A stretch of DNA of 64,000 nucleotides, from contig NZ_JAHHIR010000005.1 of NCBI RefSeq assembly GCF_018678075.1, forward strand, positions 124,001 to 188,000, in the 5' to 3' direction. Shown in pieces: positions 28,628 to 37,572 of the stretch. The translations under genes were made by a program, and so were the position numbers. A model generated the notes under the pieces. It ran no database searches. It was not told the origin of the DNA and saw nothing but the letters and a program-made list of their open reading frames with translations. The DNA is from Epibacterium ulvae (GTDB lineage: Bacteria; Pseudomonadota; Alphaproteobacteria; Rhodobacterales; Rhodobacteraceae). Within the stretch, counting starts at the first letter, position 1, and each line of letters opens with the position of its first letter.

Positions 28628-29318
28628 GCCCAGGTTTGCAGCAATGCCACCTGTTCCGGTCAGCGTCCCAAGCGTCGAAACGTCGACGTTCCGGTTGCCC
28701 GCATTGTCCGATCCGACATGGACACCGACCACACCTTTGATCAACGCGGTCGCACCAGTGGTACTGAGGTCGGTTGAAGCGGCAGATCCGCCGCTGATAA
28801 ATACGCCGGCACGGGCAATGCGCCCGAACCGTCCCGGTGTTCACAAACCTGTCGCCGGACGTCTCAACCGCATTGCCCGTGCCGCCCGCGACGGTGCCCA
28901 GGCTTTCGATATGGCCATCTCCGTTGAAAATGAACGCATTCTCACCGGTGCGAAGGGCGACATCCCCCGCCGTCACCGACTCCGCGCCCGGCGCGCCGCC
29001 GTTTTCCAGCGCAACAAATGCATCCGCGCTGAGGTCAAGACCCACGCCACTGGCGGCGATATGTCCTTCGCTGTCGACTGCGATGAAATGGCCGTCGACA
29101 GCGACAATGGCATCTCCATCTACGATCACATCATCCGTAAAGGTAAAGTCATCCCCATTGCCCAATGTCAGCGTGCCGCTGTTGGGCACCGCACAGGTAT
29201 CGGTTCCCGAAATATAGACCTCTCCCGCAGCGCAGGCCGCATGTGCGGCGCGCGACAAAAAAGGCGCTGACAGAACCAATGCTGACAGCGCCGTTGTTGT
29301 TATGAAACTCTTTGACAT
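28628..29318 (-). pseudogene. N-terminal fragment of the disrupted VPLPA-CTERM protein
   Basis: Starts at ATG 29318 with a signal peptide (about residues 1-28, ending AHA-AC) and the repetitive beta-helix passenger (GNGDDFTFTDDVIVDGDAIV, AFVALENGG). A frameshift near 28822 moves the reading frame; the continuation (ARAGVFISGGSAASTDLSTT, then GTLTGTGGIAANLG) is clearly the same protein. It ends at 28628, where the IS91-type element begins; the remainder lies at 25497-25935. Comparison with the intact paralogue (HSGVAANLGDGEDLLQLND) suggests some 20-30 residues were lost at the junction or are unrecognised. Confidence 0.8.
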
Positions 29319-29391
29319 CCCAACATCTTCTGGTGGTTTTATTAACGCACCACAACCACTCAAGGCATAGTTGAGAAGGCGTAAATACACG

Positions 29392-29417
29392 AAAAAAGCG
29401 CGACCTAAATCGCGCTT
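29392..29417 (-). terminator. terminator after the cyclophilin pair
   Basis: On the minus strand an 8-bp stem (AAGCGCGA / TCGCGCTT) with a 6-base loop runs into TTTTTT, about 30 bases past the stop of the secreted cyclophilin. Confidence 0.85.
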
Positions 29418-29445
29418 CTTCCTAACATTTCAAGTTCTTAATAGG

Positions 29446-30003
29446 TTATTCCGTCACAGAAACCTTGGACATTTGATCAGGCTGGCCGATCACTGCGCCA
29501 TTGGGGCCATCGCCGCGTTTGATGGCGTCGACTACATCCATGCCCTCGGTCACTTTGCCCACAACGGTATATTGCCCGTTCAGGAAATAGCCCGCGTCGA
29601 ACATGATGAAGAACTGCGAATTGGCGCTGTTGGGGTTTTGCGACCGCGCCATACCAACAACACCGCGATCAAAGGGCACGTCCGAGAATTCGGCAGGCAG
29701 ATCCGGGCGATCCGAACCACCGGTGCCCGCCCGGCGCAGATCTTCGCCGAACTTGCCGAACTGAACATCACCGGTCTGGGCCATGAAGCCTTCGATCACG
29801 CGGTGAAACACCACGCCGTCGTATTTTCCTTCGCCTGCCAATGTGGTGATCTGTTCGACGTGACCCGGCGCCACATCTTCGAACAGGTCGATGGTGATGG
29901 TGCCATTGGCGCCTTCACCGGCCACATCGATGGTCAGACCTGTGGCCAGCGCCGGGCTTGCACCCAGGGCCGCCAGTGCCGCCGCTGCGACCAGCTTACG
30001 CAT
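29446..30003 (-). CDS. periplasmic peptidyl-prolyl cis-trans isomerase, cyclophilin type (185 aa)
   Basis: Cyclophilin that speeds Xaa-Pro isomerisation during folding. A signal peptide (residues 1-20, MRKLVAAAALAALGASPALA) sends it to the periplasm. Core motifs are VVFHRVIEGFMAQTGDVQFG (about residue 55), NSANSQFFIMFD and LNGQYTVVGKVTEGMDVVD. It overlaps the upstream cytoplasmic cyclophilin gene by 8 bases, so translation is coupled. The two proteins are closely related (same FHRVI-GFMAQTGDV block), which indicates a tandem duplication with gain of a signal peptide in one copy. Confidence 0.94.
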   Translation of the reverse strand: MRKLVAAAALAALGASPALATGLTIDVAGEGANGTITIDLFEDVAPGHVEQITTLAGEGKYDGVVFHRVIEGFMAQTGDVQFGKFGEDLRRAGTGGSDRPDLPAEFSDVPFDRGVVGMARSQNPNSANSQFFIMFDAGYFLNGQYTVVGKVTEGMDVVDAIKRGDGPNGAVIGQPDQMSKVSVTE

Positions 30004-30502
30004 CTGCTGCCACCTTGACGCTGATCATCCGGTCGGGGTTTGCGGGCGGCTCACCTTTGGTGATCGCATCCACATGTTCCATACCTTCGATGACACGACC
30101 GTAAACGGTGTATTGACCGTTCAGGAAGTGGTTGTCTTTGAAGTTGATAAAAAACTGAGAGTTCGCAGAGTTCGGGTTGGCCGAACGCGCCGCGCCCAAT
30201 GTGCCACGGTCATGCGGCAGTTTGGAGAATTCCGCAGGCACATCAGGCATGCTGGAGCCACCGGTGCCCGCCATACGCAGGTTGAACCCGTCTTCCATAT
30301 CACCATTGGCCACGTCGCCGGTCTGCGCCATGAAACCATCGATCACCCGGTGAAAGCACACGTTGTCATATTCGCCACCACGGGCCAGTTCCTTCATACG
30401 CTCAGCGTGTTTTGGAGCCACGTCGGGCAGGAGTTCGATCACCACGTTGCCGTCTTTCAGCTCTACGATGATTGTGTTTTCGGGATCCTTGATCTCGGCC
30501 AT
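29996..30502 (-). CDS. cytoplasmic peptidyl-prolyl cis-trans isomerase, cyclophilin type (168 aa)
   Basis: I start at ATG 30502, preceded by GAGGAGG; the longer frame to 30586 adds an unlikely leader. Without a signal peptide, it acts in the cytoplasm. Cyclophilin motifs: VCFHRVIDGFMAQTGDVANG, GTGGSSMPDVPAEF, NSANSQFFINFKDNHFLNG and the final VIEGMEHVDAI. It is the first gene of a two-cyclophilin operon and diverges from pgk across 156 bases. Confidence 0.94.
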   Translation of the reverse strand: MAEIKDPENTIIVELKDGNVVIELLPDVAPKHAERMKELARGGEYDNVCFHRVIDGFMAQTGDVANGDMEDGFNLRMAGTGGSSMPDVPAEFSKLPHDRGTLGAARSANPNSANSQFFINFKDNHFLNGQYTVYGRVIEGMEHVDAITKGEPPANPDRMISVKVAADA

Positions 30503-30658
30503 CTGGCCCTCCTCAAATGCAGTAAAATTCCAAGCGATTGTTAAGGCGGTTGGCCAGGAAAGCCAAGGGAGCATCGTGCCAAGCATTGACGGATCGGCAA
30601 AAAGGCCCGAAACAGGCCCCGTTAGATGAGACTGCCGATTTAACCAAAGGAGTTGGGC

Positions 30659-31837
30659 ATGGGTTGGAATTCACTGGACGACATGGATCTGAACGGAAAA
30701 CGCGTCCTGGTACGTGTGGACATCAACGTCCCTGTCGAAGATGGCCGCGTGACCGATGACACCCGCATCCAACGGATCGCCCCCACCATTGCCGATATTG
30801 TCGCCAAAGGCGGCTCGCCCATCATGCTGGCGCATTTCGGCCGTCCCAAGGGCAAAATGGTGCCCGAGATGTCGTTGAAACCGCTGGTGCCTGCGTTAGA
30901 AGCGGCCTTTGGCACATCGGTGACCTTCATCGAAAAACCCAGCCGCGAGGCGATCGACGCCCTGCCTGCAGATGCGGTTGTGCTGGTGGAAAACACACGT
31001 TTCACCCCGATGGAAGAGGCCAATGACCCCCAAATGGCAGGTTTCCTGGCCACACTGGGCGACATCTACTGCAACGATGCGTTCTCAGCCGCGCACCGGG
31101 CGCATGCCTCCACCGAAGGGGTTGCCAAGCTGCTGCCCAATTGTGCCGGCCGTTTGATGCAGGCGGAACTGACTGCTCTGCAAAGCGCGCTGGGTCAGCC
31201 GGAACGCCCGGTGACTGCGGTTGTGGGCGGCGCAAAAGTGTCGACCAAGCTGGAACTGCTCGGCAATCTGGTGGCCAAGGTCGACAATCTGGTGATCGGC
31301 GGCGGCATGGCCAATACGTTCCTGGCAGCCCAAGGCATCGATGTGGGCAAATCGCTGTGCGAACACGACATGACCGACACGGCACTGGCGATCCTGGACA
31401 AGGCCAAGGCCGAGGGCTGCACCATTGTCCTGCCCACCGATGTTGTCGTGGCGCGGGAATTCAAAGCCAATGCCGACAATGAAACCGTTGCAGCCAACGC
31501 CTGCCCAGCGGATGCGATGATCCTGGACGCAGGCCCTGCAACTGTGGAGGCCGTGGCAGAGGTTCTGGCCGCGTCCAAGACCTTGATCTGGAACGGCCCG
31601 ATGGGCGCGTTTGAAATCACCCCGTTTGACATGGCAACCAACGCAGCCGCCGCCAAAGCGGCTGAGATGACCAAAGCGGGCACGTTGATTTCCGTGGCCG
31701 GTGGCGGTGATACCGTTGCGGCCCTGAATCAAGCCGGCGCGGCGGAGAGCTTTACCTATATCTCCACCGCAGGCGGTGCGTTCCTGGAATGGATGGAAGG
31801 CAAAACCCTGCCCGGCGTTGCAGCCCTGGAACAGTAA
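30659..31837 (+). CDS. pgk: phosphoglycerate kinase
   Basis: Interconverts 1,3-bisphosphoglycerate and 3-phosphoglycerate with ATP/ADP in glycolysis and gluconeogenesis. I start at ATG 30659 behind AAAGGAG (a TTG six bases upstream is not needed), giving 392 residues. Motifs: [12 protein letters not shown] at the N-terminus, AHFGRPKG near residue 60, [45 protein letters not shown] and the nucleotide-site end [13 protein letters not shown]. It diverges from the cyclophilins and is followed by a large hairpin. Confidence 0.97.
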   Translation: MGWNSLDDMDLNGKRVLVRVDINVPVEDGRVTDDTRIQRIAPTIADIVAKGGSPIMLAHFGRPKGKMVPEMSLKPLVPALEAAFGTSVTFIEKPSREAIDALPADAVVLVENTRFTPMEEANDPQMAGFLATLGDIYCNDAFSAAHRAHASTEGVAKLLPNCAGRLMQAELTALQSALGQPERPVTAVVGGAKVSTKLELLGNLVAKVDNLVIGGGMANTFLAAQGIDVGKSLCEHDMTDTALAILDKAKAEGCTIVLPTDVVVAREFKANADNETVAANACPADAMILDAGPATVEAVAEVLAASKTLIWNGPMGAFEITPFDMATNAAAAKAAEMTKAGTLISVAGGGDTVAALNQAGAAESFTYISTAGGAFLEWMEGKTLPGVAALEQ

Positions 31838-32350
31838 AACGCCCGGGAACCACTAAAACAAAGAGGCGCGCACTCCCGCGTCCTTATGGACCGCCCCAAG
31901 GGGGCGTCCCACCAGACTTGGGCCCGGCGCCGCGCTGATGCGCGGCGCCGGTTGCGTTTGGGGCAGATGGCGCGCACAACACATACAAGCCTGGAGCATG
32001 TGTTTCGCCACACGCGGTATGTGGCGCGACATGGTCTACCGCGCTGTATCAAAGAGCCAAAACTGCAACTTGATGCATGCAATCCGACAAAGGGGCGAGA
32101 CAACGTCACGCGATGCGCCTTTCGCGCGCACCATTTCCAAGTTTTAAATATCAAACGCACCCCAGCAAGCCCGACGCGCGGCGCAGGATGTGGTTAATCT
32201 TCAGGAAAATAGCACGTAAACTACTCTAAAAACACAATTTTGCCTGTGGATCCCTGACGGAAAATGCACCCCGCCGTTGAGAATAAACTTCCTATTAAAA
32301 CTGCGATTCCAATTATATTTTTACAAATTTAAAAACTGCACGGGTGAACT
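31838..32350. other. spacer between pgk and the Amt-MCP pseudogene
   Basis: 513 bases. A GC-rich perfect hairpin (31924-31951) follows pgk. The last 150 bases are AT-rich and probably hold the promoter of the ammonium transporter-like gene. No conserved ORF or RNA gene is evident. Confidence 0.45.
31924..31951. terminator. 12-bp perfect GC hairpin downstream of pgk
   Basis: CCGGCGCCGCGC-TGAT-GCGCGGCGCCGG: twelve paired bases and a 4-base loop, about 90 bases past the pgk stop. The tail is TTGCGTTTG, not a clean T run, so terminator function is likely but not certain. Confidence 0.5.
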
Positions 32351-34656
32351 ATGCAAGACGTTACCCTGCAAACTCTGCACGCCACCGTCGACAGCCTTCA
32401 GATTTCTGCCAACCACATGTGGACAATGATCGCGCCCGCTCTTGTCCTATTAATGCAAGCAGGATTTCTGTTGTTGGAAGCTGGCATGGCACGATCAAAA
32501 AACTCCATCAACGTAGCCCAAGAGAACGTCATCGACTTCATCGTCTCGGTCAGTGCTTTCTATCTGCTCGGCTTTGGGCTGATGTTTGGCACCTCCTGGG
32601 CCGGTCTGATCGGCACTGATGGCTTTGCCTTCGCCGAAGCCGACGACTGGCACTATACTTTCTTTGTGTTTCAAGCGGTCTTTGCGGGCACCGCTGCCAC
32701 AATCCTGTCCGGCGCGGTGACCGAACGGATGAAATTCTCAGCCTATTTTCTCGTAGCCATTTTTGTGGTGATTGTGATCTATCCCACCAGCGGCCACTGG
32801 TCCTGGGGTAATCTTTTGCACGGGGACAATCCGGCCTGTCTCGCGGACAAAGGGTTTATCGACTTTGCGGGTTCTACCGTTGTCCATTCAGTTGGCGCTT
32901 GGGTCGCCTTTGCCGGTATTGTCGTCCTTGGCGCGCGCCATGGTAAGTTTGCGCCAGACGGCAGCGCCAATACGTTGCAGGGGCACAGCTATGTGCTGGC
33001 CACAGTGGGTGCCATTATCCTTTGGGTCGGCTGGATCGGCTTTAACGGAGGCTCCACCACCACGGCGGATCCGGCTTTTGCCCATATCGTCCTCAACACC
33101 ATCTTGGCGGCCTATTTTGGCGGCGTTTCGGACTGTTCTCGGGACGGACCCTTGACTCGGTGAACACGCCGCACCGGCCCATCAATGGCAGCCTTGGCGG
33201 CTTGGTTGCCATTACCGCGGGCTGCGATGTGGTCACGGTTCAGGGTGCTGTGATCAGGCCTGTGTGTTGTGCTGTCCGAATGGGTGATCGAACGGGTCCT
33301 GAAACTGGACGATGTGGTTGGCGCGGGCTGTGGTGCAGATGGAGGGCGTTGCGGTGACGTTCCTCTGGGCCTTTGGCACCAAATTCGTCTTCTTCAAAAT
33401 TCTTGGTATGACGCTCGGCATCCGAGTTCCGCAAAAGGACGAAATCGCGGGCCTCAACGCCACCGAACATGGCGCCTCCCTTGGCATCGGTGTGTTGCAG
33501 TCCCAACTACAGGCGATGACCGCAAACCGTGTGGATCTGAGCCGTCGACTGGACGAGACCACCGGCGATGAAGCGGCGGAACTTGCCGCCCTGTTCAGCC
33601 CTTCTATTGCGCAGGTGTATCACCTGGTTTCGGGCATCCAAGGCCACGCGCTGCAGATGCAACGGTCCTCAAACTGGTTGGAACAGATCTTCCACCGGTT
33701 TCGCGACGAGGCCGCTGCGACCAAGCAGTTGTCCTCTGAGATGAGGCAAACTGCCGCCGTCGTGGCGACATCGGCGCAGGGCAACCGCCAGACTGCGGAT
33801 CAGATCCTCGGCCAGGTCACCCGCATCACAGACAGCGCCGAAGGCATGTCCGGTGAAGTCTCCGCCGTGTCCGACGCCATCAACGGGCTGATGCAATCGG
33901 TGCAGCAGATCTCACAAAATGCGGATGCGACCAGCGCGGTCACGAAAAAAGGCAAACCTTCTGTCCGGCGAAGCGGTGATCGCCATGGAAACCCTGTCAC
34001 AAGCGATGGAAGACATCGAAGCTGTGGTCGAATTGGTCAAGGAAATCACCATGCAATCCAACATGCTGGCGGTGAATGCCGCGGTTGAGGCCTCCCGCGC
34101 AGGCGAAGCTGGCAAAGGCTTCTCCCTGGTGGCCTCTGAATTGCGCGGCCTCGCCCAGGAGACGGACAATGCGGCCGAAGAAATCAAAAACACCATCGGC
34201 AAAATGCGCAGCCAGTCCGACAGCGCCACATCGGTCATCACCCAAGTGACCGAGTTGATGTCCGGCATTCACACAGCGGTTGCCGGGATCACCAAAGCGG
34301 TGAACTCCCAACGCCAAGCCACGCATCTCACCTCATCCCGCATCGAAAGCGCGTCACGGCAAGCAGCAACAGTGGCCGAAGCCATCCGACAGGTGCGCGA
34401 TCAGGCGGGTTCGGTCAATTCCAATGCGGAGCAGAACGCGCAATGTCTGGCCGACAGCGTGCAATCGGCACGCAACCTCGAAGGTCAGGCGCAAAGCAGC
34501 GCCCATGATGCCGACACTCTGGCAGATGCGGCGCAGTCGATCTCGCATCTGTCAGACAACCTCAGCAATTCGGTGGGTAAACTCGCGCTTTATGGGCGGG
34601 GGTCTGCAAATGGCAGCGCGGCCGCCTTACAGACGCGGGGGTTAAAAGCGTCCTGA
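32351..34656 (+). pseudogene. ammonium transporter-chemoreceptor (Amt-MCP) fusion, frameshifted
   Basis: From ATG 32351 the sequence is a typical Amt/Mep/Rh transporter: QAGFLLLEAGMARSKNS, GAVTERMKFSAYF, the pore His in STVVHSVGAWVAF, and GWIGFNGGST. A frameshift near 33131 stops this frame. The homology continues in other frames (INGSLGGLVAITAGCDVV, then SEWVIERVLKLDDVVGA) and, after a deletion that removes the second pore His region, as VAVTFLWAFGTKFVFFKILG and NATEHGASLGIG. It then runs directly into a chemoreceptor signalling domain, with one more frameshift near 33945 in an A6 run. The MCP hairpin tip is visible (EITMQSNMLAVNAAVEASRA). At least four lesions make it a pseudogene of one long fusion protein. 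Confidence 0.85.
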
Positions 34657-34718
34657 TCCACTCACTGCGCGCAAAACCCGCTGGGATCAGCAGGCTGTGC
34701 CCAACTTGAATGCCTCAG

Positions 34719-34754
34719 ACAGCCCCCCAAACAGCGATCGTTTTGGGGGGCTGT
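34719..34754. terminator. 13-bp perfect hairpin between Amt-MCP and the acetyltransferase
   Basis: ACAGCCCCCCAAA pairs exactly with TTTGGGGGGCTGT across a 10-base loop, 63 bases past the Amt-MCP stop. There is no T tract, but the stem is strong enough to suggest the end of that transcript. Confidence 0.55.
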
Positions 34755-34826
34755 TATCCCTTGACCTCAACTTGGCTTGAGGAATTACAACGTATCAGAT
34801 CCCGCGAAAACCCAGGCGCTCTGACG

Positions 34827-35720
34827 ATGAATATTCACACCTACCTAGACCGGATCAACCGCCCGGTCCCCACTCACGCAGATCGTACAACGCTGAACAG
34901 TCTGATGCGCGCGCAGCTAGAGACTGTGCCGTTTGAGAACCTTGATCAGCAATTGGGGCGTCCAGTTTCCACCGATCTAAATGCGGCTTACCACAAAATC
35001 GTCGAGGCCCGTCGCGGCGGCTGGTGTTTTGAATTGAACGGCCTGTTTGCCTGGTTGCTGCAAACCCTCGGATATGGTGTCACCCGGCTTGCGGGCCACG
35101 TCGGCCCCGATACGCCAGCTGATGGTGCGACCGGCGATCACATGCTTTTGTTGGTCGACTGCGGCGGACCGCTTGTGGTGGACCGCTTGTGGTGGACCGC
35201 TTGTGGTGGACCGCTTGTGGTGGACCGCTTGTGGTGGACCGCTTGTGGTGGACCGCTTGTGGTGGACGTGGGATTTGGCGGCGGCAACAACGGGCCAGTG
35301 CCGTTGGGAGCGACGCAGGTTTCACAGCCGCCCTACGACATCTCAATCACTGCGCAGCCGAGCGGGTTTTATACCTACACCGAGTGCCACGCCGACAGTA
35401 AAAGCAGCTATTGGTTCACTTTGGATCCCGTGGACACCGACCATTTTGAACCGGCGAACCACCGCTTGCAAACCGACAGCAGCTCTCCTTTTCGCCGCAC
35501 ACTGACCGCACAGCGGCGCACGCCCGACACCCATACCGTCCTGCGCGGCCTGGTCAAAACAACCCAATGCCCCGATGGCGTCCAGACTAAGACCCTAGGC
35601 GACGTGAACGCGCTGCGCGCCTGTTTGCAGTCCGAATTCAACCTCGACGTCCCTGAGGTCGCCAGCCTTTGGCCCCAGCTTGTTCAGCGCCACACCGAGC
35701 TGTTCGGCCCCTTGTCATAA
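34827..35720 (+). CDS. arylamine N-acetyltransferase (NAT) with internal repeat insertion (297 aa)
   Basis: NAT enzymes acetylate arylamines or hydrazines from acetyl-CoA with a Cys-His-Asp triad. I start at ATG 34827, where homology begins (MNIHTYLDRINRP). The triad is seen as Cys67 in RRGGWCFELNG, His105 in TGDHMLLLVD and Asp147 in VVDVGFGGG. Between His and Asp lie 28 extra residues made of two copies of DRLWWTACGGPLVV, encoded by a 14-bp tandem repeat (35166-35263). Without them the protein would be 269 residues, near the family norm, with the Asp at 119. The insertion lies inside the active site, so activity is doubtful. Frame is kept only because six extra units equal 84 bases. Confidence 0.85.
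   Translation: MNIHTYLDRINRPVPTHADRTTLNSLMRAQLETVPFENLDQQLGRPVSTDLNAAYHKIVEARRGGWCFELNGLFAWLLQTLGYGVTRLAGHVGPDTPADGATGDHMLLLVDCGGPLVVDRLWWTACGGPLVVDRLWWTACGGPLVVDVGFGGGNNGPVPLGATQVSQPPYDISITAQPSGFYTYTECHADSKSSYWFTLDPVDTDHFEPANHRLQTDSSSPFRRTLTAQRRTPDTHTVLRGLVKTTQCPDGVQTKTLGDVNALRACLQSEFNLDVPEVASLWPQLVQRHTELFGPLS
35166..35263. repeat. 14-bp tandem repeat, seven perfect copies, inside the NAT gene
   Basis: Unit GGACCGCTTGTGGT repeated seven times without mismatch, followed by a partial GGAC. Since 14 is not a multiple of 3, gain or loss of one or two units shifts the reading frame; only changes of three units keep it. Confidence 0.97.
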
Positions 35721-35825
35721 ATCTGGCCTCCGGAAACGCGTGGGTCCCTAAATTAGCGTTTCACAAACGACCTGCCCTGTGCCATAGTTTGGTCAGACGC
35801 CGGAAAACGGTGCGATAACACAACG

Positions 35826-35839
35826 TTAACACAGGTTAA
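35826..35839. promoter_or_regulatory. TTAA-N6-TTAA motif upstream of the divIC-like gene
   Basis: Two TTAA half sites six bases apart, about 55 bases before the divIC-like start. This resembles CtrA half-site arrangements (TTAA-N6/7-TTAA) and the gene is a division protein, but chance cannot be excluded. Confidence 0.3.
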
Positions 35840-35893
35840 TCCGCCGGGCAGTATTGGCGGCGTTGGCCCGAGCAGACAGACAGGCGATCCTAC

Positions 35894-36193
35894 GTGACAC
35901 GCATGAACCGTCCCAATTTGGGTGTATTCTTCTTTTTTGCGGTGGCCTTTGGGCTCAGCGCTTATTTCACTTTTGCCGCCATTCAGGGCGACTTTGGCCT
36001 GTTTCGCCGGGTGGAAATCGAAGCGGAAAGCGCCACATTACACGCCGATCTTAGCCGCCTGACGTCCGAGATCCGCCAGATGGAAAACCTGACCCATCGC
36101 CTGTCCGACGATTATCTCGATCTGGATTTGCTGGACGAACAGGCGCGCTCGGTTCTGGGTGTGGTACGCTCGGATGAGCTGGTTATTCGCTAA
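35894..36193 (+). CDS. septum formation initiator (FtsB/DivIC-like) protein (99 aa)
   Basis: A small bitopic division protein: short basic N-terminus, one membrane helix (about residues 10-30), then a coiled coil (ESATLHADLSRLTSEIRQME) and a C-terminal segment (DLLDEQARSVLGVVRSDELVI) typical of DivIC/FtsB. It should join the divisome through FtsL/FtsQ partners. The start is a GTG at 35894 (giving MTRMNRPN) or the ATG three codons later; neither has a strong Shine-Dalgarno. In Rhodobacteraceae this gene commonly precedes pdhA, as it does here. Confidence 0.9.
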   Translation: MTRMNRPNLGVFFFFAVAFGLSAYFTFAAIQGDFGLFRRVEIEAESATLHADLSRLTSEIRQMENLTHRLSDDYLDLDLLDEQARSVLGVVRSDELVIR

Positions 36194-36568
36194 TACCCCG
36201 ATCTAAAGTCATCGATCACATCCAATAAAGTTGTGCCCGTGGGCTGTGCAACAAGCCATCCTTGACGGCAGCGGACGGCGTCCAGCCCGGACGACGATGA
36301 CCGCTCCAAAATCTGCGGCTCTGGCTTTATTGGTTTCTTCACGCATCTTCGCCAAACACGGTGGCACAGGCTGAAATTGCCTGTGCTGTGGCAGCGGCAT
36401 TTTCTTGCACAGGGCTAAGCGTTTGATTCCGATAGGCTTCCGCCCATCACCCTGGCGCAAAAGGCACAACCCTGAATTGCGATAACTTAGCGCTCGCCTC
36501 AGCAAGAAAAATGCTTTATCGGTTAGTTTAACACTAAACTATCTTGCCAAAAGGGGGAGCCCGCCACC
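36194..36568. other. spacer upstream of pdhA
   Basis: 375 bases with no convincing ORF. The last 50 hold the pdh palindrome (36524-36541), so the pdhA promoter must lie at or just upstream of it. Confidence 0.5.
36524..36541. promoter_or_regulatory. palindrome TAGTTTA-N4-TAAACTA upstream of pdhA
   Basis: Perfect 7-bp arms around acac, 27 bases before the pdhA ATG. The identical arms lie in front of lpd (8042-8059). The shared site in front of E1/E2 and E3 genes points to common regulation of the pyruvate dehydrogenase complex. A GntR- or MarR-type dimer would fit such a site, but the regulator is not known from this sequence. Confidence 0.72.
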
Positions 36569-37558
36569 ATGGCCGCAAGAAAATCCACAGCGAAATCAAA
36601 CGTCTCCGCTGACGAATTGAAAACCTACTATCGCGAAATGCTGTTGATCCGCCGATTCGAAGAAAAGGCCGGACAGCTTTATGGCATGGGTCTGATCGGT
36701 GGTTTCTGTCACCTCTATATCGGCCAGGAAGCCGTTGTTGTTGGTCTCGAAGCTGCTGCCGAAGAAGGCGATAAGCGAATTACCTCCTACCGCGATCACG
36801 GCCACATGCTGGCCTGTGGCATGGAACCAGGCGGCGTGATGGCCGAGCTGACCGGCCGCGAAGGTGGTCTGTCCAAAGGTAAAGGCGGCTCCATGCATAT
36901 GTTCTCGAAAGAGAAGCATTTCTATGGCGGCCACGGCATCGTTGGCGCGCAGGTGCCGCTGGGTGCAGGTCTGGCTTTTGCCGACAAGTACAAAGGCAAC
37001 GGTCGCGTGACGTTCACCTATTTTGGTGACGGTGCTGCAAACCAAGGCCAGGTTTATGAGACATACAATATGGCACAGCTCTGGGAGCTGCCGGTTGTCT
37101 TTGTGATCGAGAACAACCAATACGCCATGGGCACAAGTGTTCAGCGTTCGACCAAATCCCCCTCCCTGTGGGAGCGCGGCGCCGCTTATGGCATCGCAGG
37201 TGAAGCGGTCGACGGTATGAATGTTCTGACCGTCAAGGAAGCAGGCGAGCGCGCCGTGGCACACTGCCGCGCGGGCAAAGGGCCGTATATCCTTGAGGTG
37301 AACACCTATCGCTATCGTGGCCACTCCATGTCAGATCCGGCAAAATACCGGACCCGCGAAGAAGTGCAAAAGATGCGGTCCGAGCGTGACCCGATCGAGC
37401 AGGTGCGTGACATGCTGCTGACCGGCAAACATGCGTCCGAGGACGATCTGAAAGCGATCGACAAAGAAATCAAAGACATCGTCAACCAGGCGGCAGATTT
37501 TTCCAAGGAGAGCCCGGAACCGGCTCTGGAAGAACTGTGGACCGACATCTACGCCTGA
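36569..37558 (+). CDS. pdhA: pyruvate dehydrogenase E1 component, alpha subunit
   Basis: E1alpha binds thiamine diphosphate and, with E1beta, decarboxylates pyruvate. The 329-residue length is typical. The TPP motif begins GDGAANQGQVYE and ends in VIENNQYAMGT. The phosphorylation-loop region TYRYRGHSMSDPAKYR is present as in mitochondrial-type E1alpha. First of the pdhABC operon; AAAGGGGGAG precedes the ATG at good spacing. pdhB follows after 14 bases. Confidence 0.98.
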   Translation: MAARKSTAKSNVSADELKTYYREMLLIRRFEEKAGQLYGMGLIGGFCHLYIGQEAVVVGLEAAAEEGDKRITSYRDHGHMLACGMEPGGVMAELTGREGGLSKGKGGSMHMFSKEKHFYGGHGIVGAQVPLGAGLAFADKYKGNGRVTFTYFGDGAANQGQVYETYNMAQLWELPVVFVIENNQYAMGTSVQRSTKSPSLWERGAAYGIAGEAVDGMNVLTVKEAGERAVAHCRAGKGPYILEVNTYRYRGHSMSDPAKYRTREEVQKMRSERDPIEQVRDMLLTGKHASEDDLKAIDKEIKDIVNQAADFSKESPEPALEELWTDIYA

Positions 37559-37572
37559 GGAGAGAATAAGAC

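Noticed and set aside
33935-33955. A6 run in the Amt-MCP gene as a programmed frameshift site
   Set aside because: Restoring the frame needs a +1 shift, not the -1 shift typical of A-AAA-AAG slippery sites, there is no stimulatory hairpin, and several other lesions are present in the same gene.
35166-35263. Tandem repeats as a CRISPR array
   Set aside because: Units are 14 bp and directly adjacent with no spacers; they lie inside an ORF.
36209-36505. 98-codon minus-strand ORF upstream of pdhA
   Set aside because: No ribosome site, composition unlike neighbours' proteins, and it lies in the promoter spacer of pdhA.
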